Shown: positions 60,923 through 64,000 of the stretch, in pieces | How the letters are laid out: each line of letters starts with the position of its first letter | How positions within the stretch are numbered: the stretch's first letter is position 1 | From: Marinimicrococcus sp033875255 | GTDB taxonomy: Bacteria; Pseudomonadota; Alphaproteobacteria; Geminicoccales; Geminicoccaceae | Length of the DNA: 64,000 nt | NCBI GenBank assembly: GCA_033875255.1 | Contig: JAWZSN010000011.1 | Coordinates: 96,722 to 160,721 of the forward strand | Direction: 5' to 3' | Translations under genes and position numbers: made by a program | Notes under the pieces: model-generated | The model's database searches: none | Told to the model about the DNA's origin: nothing | What the model saw: the letters and a program-made list of their open reading frames with translations, nothing else

Positions 60923-61467
60923 GCGCCGTCGGCGGTCATGACGACGATGCGGGTGCCGGTGCCGATATGCGGCGGCACCATCGCGCGCACGCCGTTGGAG
61001 AGCACCGCCGGCTTGTAGGAGGAGGAAGCGGTCTGGCCCTTCACGGTGGGCTCGGTCTCGACCACCTCGAGCACGACGCGCTGCGGCAGCTCGATGGCGA
61101 TCGCGATCCCCTCGTGGAGGCTCAGCGAGACCACCATGCCCTCCTGCAGATAGACCTTCTGGTCGCCAATCACGTCGCCCGGCACGGCCACCTGCTCGAA
61201 GCTTTCCGGATTCATGAAGTGGTAGCCCTCGCCGTCCTCGTAGAGGAAGGTGTAGTCCCTCGACTCCACGAACGCGCGCTCGACCTGCTCGGTGGTGCGG
61301 TAGCGCTCGGAGACCTTCACCCCGTCGCTGATGCGCCGCATGTCGATCTGGGTGACCGGGGTACCCTTGCCGGGATGGATGTTCTCGGCGCTGAGAATGG
61401 CGTAGAGCTTGCCGTCGACCTCGACGACATTGCCCTTGCGCAGCGAGCTGGCCAGAACCTTCGGCAT
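60898..61467 (-). CDS. efp: Elongation factor P
   Basis: A 189-residue EF-P: KOW-like domain I with MPKVLASSLRKGNVVEVDGK and the tip lysine Lys34 in ENIHPGKGTPVTQID, two OB domains, and the C-terminal GTRIVVMTADGAYVERAKD. It rescues ribosomes stalled at polyproline. Lys34 is the site beta-lysylated by EpmA, whose gene is divergent next door. The ATG at 61467 is the family start; an upstream in-frame start adds six residues. Confidence 0.97.
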   Translation of the reverse strand: MPKVLASSLRKGNVVEVDGKLYAILSAENIHPGKGTPVTQIDMRRISDGVKVSERYRTTEQVERAFVESRDYTFLYEDGEGYHFMNPESFEQVAVPGDVIGDQKVYLQEGMVVSLSLHEGIAIAIELPQRVVLEVVETEPTVKGQTASSSYKPAVLSNGVRAMVPPHIGTGTRIVVMTADGAYVERAKD

Positions 61468-61601
61468 GGTATCGGTCGCTCCCAATGAAAGATCGGCCGC
61501 GGCGATGCCGGACCCGTTGCGGTATCCCGACGGCCGGGGACGGCGCCGGGTCTAGACCATGACGTGCCTTGACGGCAAAGGAAAAACCGAGACAGCCCCC
61601 C

Positions 61602-62669
61602 GTGAGCACCGTCGCACCAGCCCCCTCGCCGTTCTGGCAGCCCCATGTCCACGCCGACCGTCGACCCTTCCTGCTCGCCCGCGGACGGATCGTCGCGGCC
61701 CTGCGGCGCTTCTTCGCCGCGCACGGCTTTCTCGAGGTGGACACGCCGATCCTGCAGCGCTCGCCGGGCAACGAGGCGCATCTGCATGCGTTCCGCACCG
61801 AGATCCTGAGCGCCGACGGCCAGCACCGCGCTCCGCTCTATCTGCACACCTCGCCGGAATTCGCCTGCAAGAAGCTGCTGGCCGCCGGCGAGGAGCGCAT
61901 CGCCGCCTTCGCGCATGTCTTTCGCAACCGCGAGCGCACCGGTCTGCACCATCCCGAGTTCACGATGCTCGAATGGTACCGGGCGCGCGAGCCCTACGAG
62001 ACGCTGATGGAGGACTGTGCAGCCCTGTTCGCCGCCGCGGCCGAGGCGGCGGGGAGCAAATGTTTCACCTTCCGGGGGCAGGCCGTCGACCCGCTCGCCC
62101 CATTCGAGCGGCTCACCGTCGCCGAGGCGTTCGAGCGCTTCGCCGGCATCGACCTCCTGGCGAGCCTCGGCCTTGCCGGCGAGACGGACCGCGAGGAGCT
62201 GGCCCGCGGGGCGCGGGCGGCCGGCATCCGCGTCGCGGCCGACGATAGCTGGGCCGACATCTTCAGCCGGGTGATGGTGGGCGCGGTCGAGCCTAATCTG
62301 GGGCTGGAGCGGGCCACGATCCTTTGCGAGTACCCCATCGCCGAGGCGGCACTGGCCAGGCCCAAGCCCGGTGATCCGCGGGTGGCCGAGCGGTTCGAGC
62401 TCTATGCCTGCGGCGTCGAGCTCGCCAACGCCTTCGGCGAGCTCACCGACGCCGCAGAGCAGCGCCGCCGCTTCATGCTGGAGATGGAGGAAAAAGAGCG
62501 CGTCTATGGCGAAAGCTACCCGCTCGACGAGGATTTCCTCGCCGCGCTTGCGGCTATGCCGCCCGCCTCGGGCATTGCTCTGGGCCTCGACCGGCTGGTG
62601 ATGCTGGCGACCGGCGCCCGCTCGATCGAGCAGGTCATATGGGCGCCGGTGCCCGATCTGCTGTCATGA
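61602..62669 (+). CDS. epmA: EF-P lysine ligase EpmA (GenX/PoxA)
   Basis: A 355-residue class II lysyl-tRNA synthetase-like enzyme without an anticodon domain. Motif 2 is HVFRNRERTGLHHPEFTMLE, motif 3 is GIALGLDRLVML; FLEVDTPILQRSPGNEAHLH and YLHTSPEFACKKLL are EpmA-typical. It attaches beta-lysine to EF-P. The GTG at 61602 is preferred; a TTG at 61569 is upstream. No epmB (lysine 2,3-aminomutase) is adjacent. The last 35 bp overlap the fcl end. Confidence 0.93.
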   Translation: MSTVAPAPSPFWQPHVHADRRPFLLARGRIVAALRRFFAAHGFLEVDTPILQRSPGNEAHLHAFRTEILSADGQHRAPLYLHTSPEFACKKLLAAGEERIAAFAHVFRNRERTGLHHPEFTMLEWYRAREPYETLMEDCAALFAAAAEAAGSKCFTFRGQAVDPLAPFERLTVAEAFERFAGIDLLASLGLAGETDREELARGARAAGIRVAADDSWADIFSRVMVGAVEPNLGLERATILCEYPIAEAALARPKPGDPRVAERFELYACGVELANAFGELTDAAEQRRRFMLEMEEKERVYGESYPLDEDFLAALAAMPPASGIALGLDRLVMLATGARSIEQVIWAPVPDLLS

Positions 62670-63594
62670 GCCGCGCAAGCCGCGAGAGCCCCTGGACGAG
62701 GCCGTAGCGCGGCCACCACCCCATCGCCCGCAGCCGCCCGACATCCACCACCTTCCTGGGCGTGCCGTCGGGCTTCGTGGCGTCGAATACCAGCCGGCCC
62801 TCGAACCCCGTCACCTCGGCAATGAGCTCGGCCAGCTCGCGGATCGTGATGTCCTCGCCGGTGCCGACATTGACCGGCAGCTCGCCCGAGTAGCGCTCCA
62901 GCAGGAAGAGGCAGGCATCGGCGAGATCGTCGACATGCAGGAACTCGCGCCTGTGCGTGCCGGTGCCCCAGACCACCACCTCCTCCTGGCCGCGCGCCCT
63001 GGCCTCGTGCATCTTGCGCAACAGCGCCGCCACCACATGGCTGGTCGCGAGGTCGTAATTGTCGCCGGGGCCGTAGAGATTGGTGGGCATGGCGCTGATG
63101 AAGTCGGCGCCGTGCTGCCGCCGGTAGGCCTGGCACAGCCTGATCCCGGCGATCTTGGCGATGGCATAGGGCTCGTTGGTGGGCTCGAGCGGGCCGGTGA
63201 GCAGGTACTCCTCGCGTATGGGCTGCGGGCACTCGCGCGGGTAGATGCACGAGCTGCCGAGGAACAGCAGCTTTTTCACACCTATCTCGAAGCTGGCGCG
63301 GATCAGGTTGGCCTGGATCAGCAGGTTCTGCTCGAGGAAGTCCACCGGGTACGTGCTATTGGCGAGGATGCCGCCCACCTTCGCGGCGGCGATCACCACC
63401 ACCTCGGGGCGGTGCTCCGCCATCCACGCCTCCACCGCCGCCTGGCGGGCGAGGTCGAGCTCGTCGCGGGAGGCAGTGAGGACCTCCACGGGCTCGCGCG
63501 CGAGCCGGCGGAGGAGCGCCTGCCCCACCATGCCGCGATGCCCGGCCACGAACACCGACCGCCCGGCCAGCGGGAAGATCACCGGCGCCGTCAT
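62635..63594 (-). CDS. fcl: GDP-L-fucose synthase
   Basis: A 319-residue epimerase/reductase that makes GDP-L-fucose from GDP-4-keto-6-deoxymannose. NADP motif VAGHRGMVG (residues 16-24), AAKVGGILANSTYPVDFLEQ, the SSCIYP active-site segment and PYAIAKIAG with the catalytic Tyr-Lys. The ATG at 63594 overlaps the gmd stop by 4 bp, giving the usual gmd-fcl order for fucose-containing surface polysaccharide. Confidence 0.95.
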   Translation of the reverse strand: MTAPVIFPLAGRSVFVAGHRGMVGQALLRRLAREPVEVLTASRDELDLARQAAVEAWMAEHRPEVVVIAAAKVGGILANSTYPVDFLEQNLLIQANLIRASFEIGVKKLLFLGSSCIYPRECPQPIREEYLLTGPLEPTNEPYAIAKIAGIRLCQAYRRQHGADFISAMPTNLYGPGDNYDLATSHVVAALLRKMHEARARGQEEVVVWGTGTHRREFLHVDDLADACLFLLERYSGELPVNVGTGEDITIRELAELIAEVTGFEGRLVFDATKPDGTPRKVVDVGRLRAMGWWPRYGLVQGLSRLARLMTADRAPAPI

Positions 63595-64000
63595 TCCGCC
63601 GCCTCCAGCCGGCGGCCCGACGCAGCCTCCAGCTCCACCGCCCGGAGGTCCTCGCGCACCATCTCGGCCACGAGATCGGCAAAGCCCACCGTGTGCCGCC
63701 AGCCCAGCTTCTGTCTGGCCTTGGAGGGATCGCCGAGGAGAAAATCGACCTCCAGCGGGCGGAAGTAGCGCGGGTCCACCTCCACGAGGCAGCGCCCGGT
63801 GCGGGCGCAAAAGCCCTTCTCCTCCACGCCCGAGCCGCGCCACTCGATGGTCATGCCGGCCTGCGCGAAGGCGCGCTCGACGAACTCGCGCACGCTGTGC
63901 GCCTCGCCGGTGGCCAGGACAAAATCCTCGGGCTGGTCCTGCTGGAGGATCCGCCACATGCCCTCGACATAGTCGCGGGCATGGCCCCAGTCGCGCCTGG
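63591..64000 (-). CDS. gmd: GDP-mannose 4,6-dehydratase, C-terminal part
   Basis: The frame is open to the right window edge; about 136 C-terminal residues are seen. RDWGHARDYVEGMWRILQQD and EDFVLATGEAHSVREFVERA, then DPRYFRPLEVDFLLGDPSKA and KLGWRHTVGFADLVAEMV are the conserved end of Gmd. It forms GDP-4-keto-6-deoxy-D-mannose for Fcl. The start lies outside the window. Confidence 0.95.
   Translation of the reverse strand, partial: RRDWGHARDYVEGMWRILQQDQPEDFVLATGEAHSVREFVERAFAQAGMTIEWRGSGVEEKGFCARTGRCLVEVDPRYFRPLEVDFLLGDPSKARQKLGWRHTVGFADLVAEMVREDLRAVELEAASGRRLEAAE

Overview
The window is a GC-rich, densely packed chromosomal segment of an alphaproteobacterium, most likely of the Rhodospirillales/Geminicoccales type. 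The basis is gene content and order, not a database match: an Rrf2-sufB-C-D-S-T operon, a HIG1-cobalamin adenosyltransferase-etfB-etfA-hbd block, pyrB-pyrC-plsY next to dprA-topA-rnr-rpmG, a zinc-ribbon/DUF3426 gene next to ftsEX, gloB next to a methyltransferase, and CtrA-like boxes. About 70 protein genes are supported. No rRNA, tRNA or CRISPR array was seen.

Layout. 1-7 kb: tail of a YqaA-like gene, a hypothetical gene, then the SUF iron-sulfur assembly operon on the minus strand behind its own regulator. 7-9.2 kb: a polytopic membrane protein and a CaiB/BaiF CoA transferase. 9.3-12.9 kb: a graveyard of mobile DNA, with an IS630-type element that keeps both ends but has a frameshifted transposase, a possible IS30 fragment, three tandem copies of a ~280-bp unit, and an IS110-type remnant that appears to sit inside the third unit. 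12.9-24.6 kb: tadA, a zinc-ribbon protein, ftsEX, plsC, a UDP-glucuronate epimerase-like gene, a cyclophilin, a DksA/TraR-like gene broken by an amber codon, prfC, a GH19-type muramidase, dksA, moeB and a small flagellar cluster (fliO, fliP). 24.6-32 kb: a D-lactate dehydrogenase-like oxidase, an unrecognised two-gene WD40/membrane operon lying between two copies of an intergenic repeat, a ROK sugar kinase, and a secreted protein with two OmpA-like domains.

32-48.6 kb: rpmG, rnr, topA, dprA, an inserted methyltransferase, plsY, pyrC (lacking its metal-binding HxH), pyrB, ahpCD, and the electron-transfer flavoprotein / 3-hydroxyacyl-CoA / cobalamin block, followed by an M20 peptidase. 48.6-64 kb: secA, small membrane and lipoprotein genes, an HNH protein, an AEC transporter, mutT-argJ-ppiC, a SpoU methyltransferase, gloB, efp with its lysylation enzyme epmA, and the GDP-L-fucose pair fcl-gmd running off the right edge.

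Across the window, gene gaps contain a recurring GC-palindrome plus T-rich module (core GGCGCTGCGCGCGGC followed by T tracts). It lies mostly between convergent genes, where it could end transcription in both directions, and one copy has the terminal inverted repeats of a short non-autonomous element. Three promoters share TTGA(C/A)A, 17 bp and TAT-initial -10 boxes (suf, etf, secA). The strongest candidates for something undescribed are the WD40/membrane operon with its palindromic upstream region, the repeat family itself, and the IS110 remnant inside a repeat unit.
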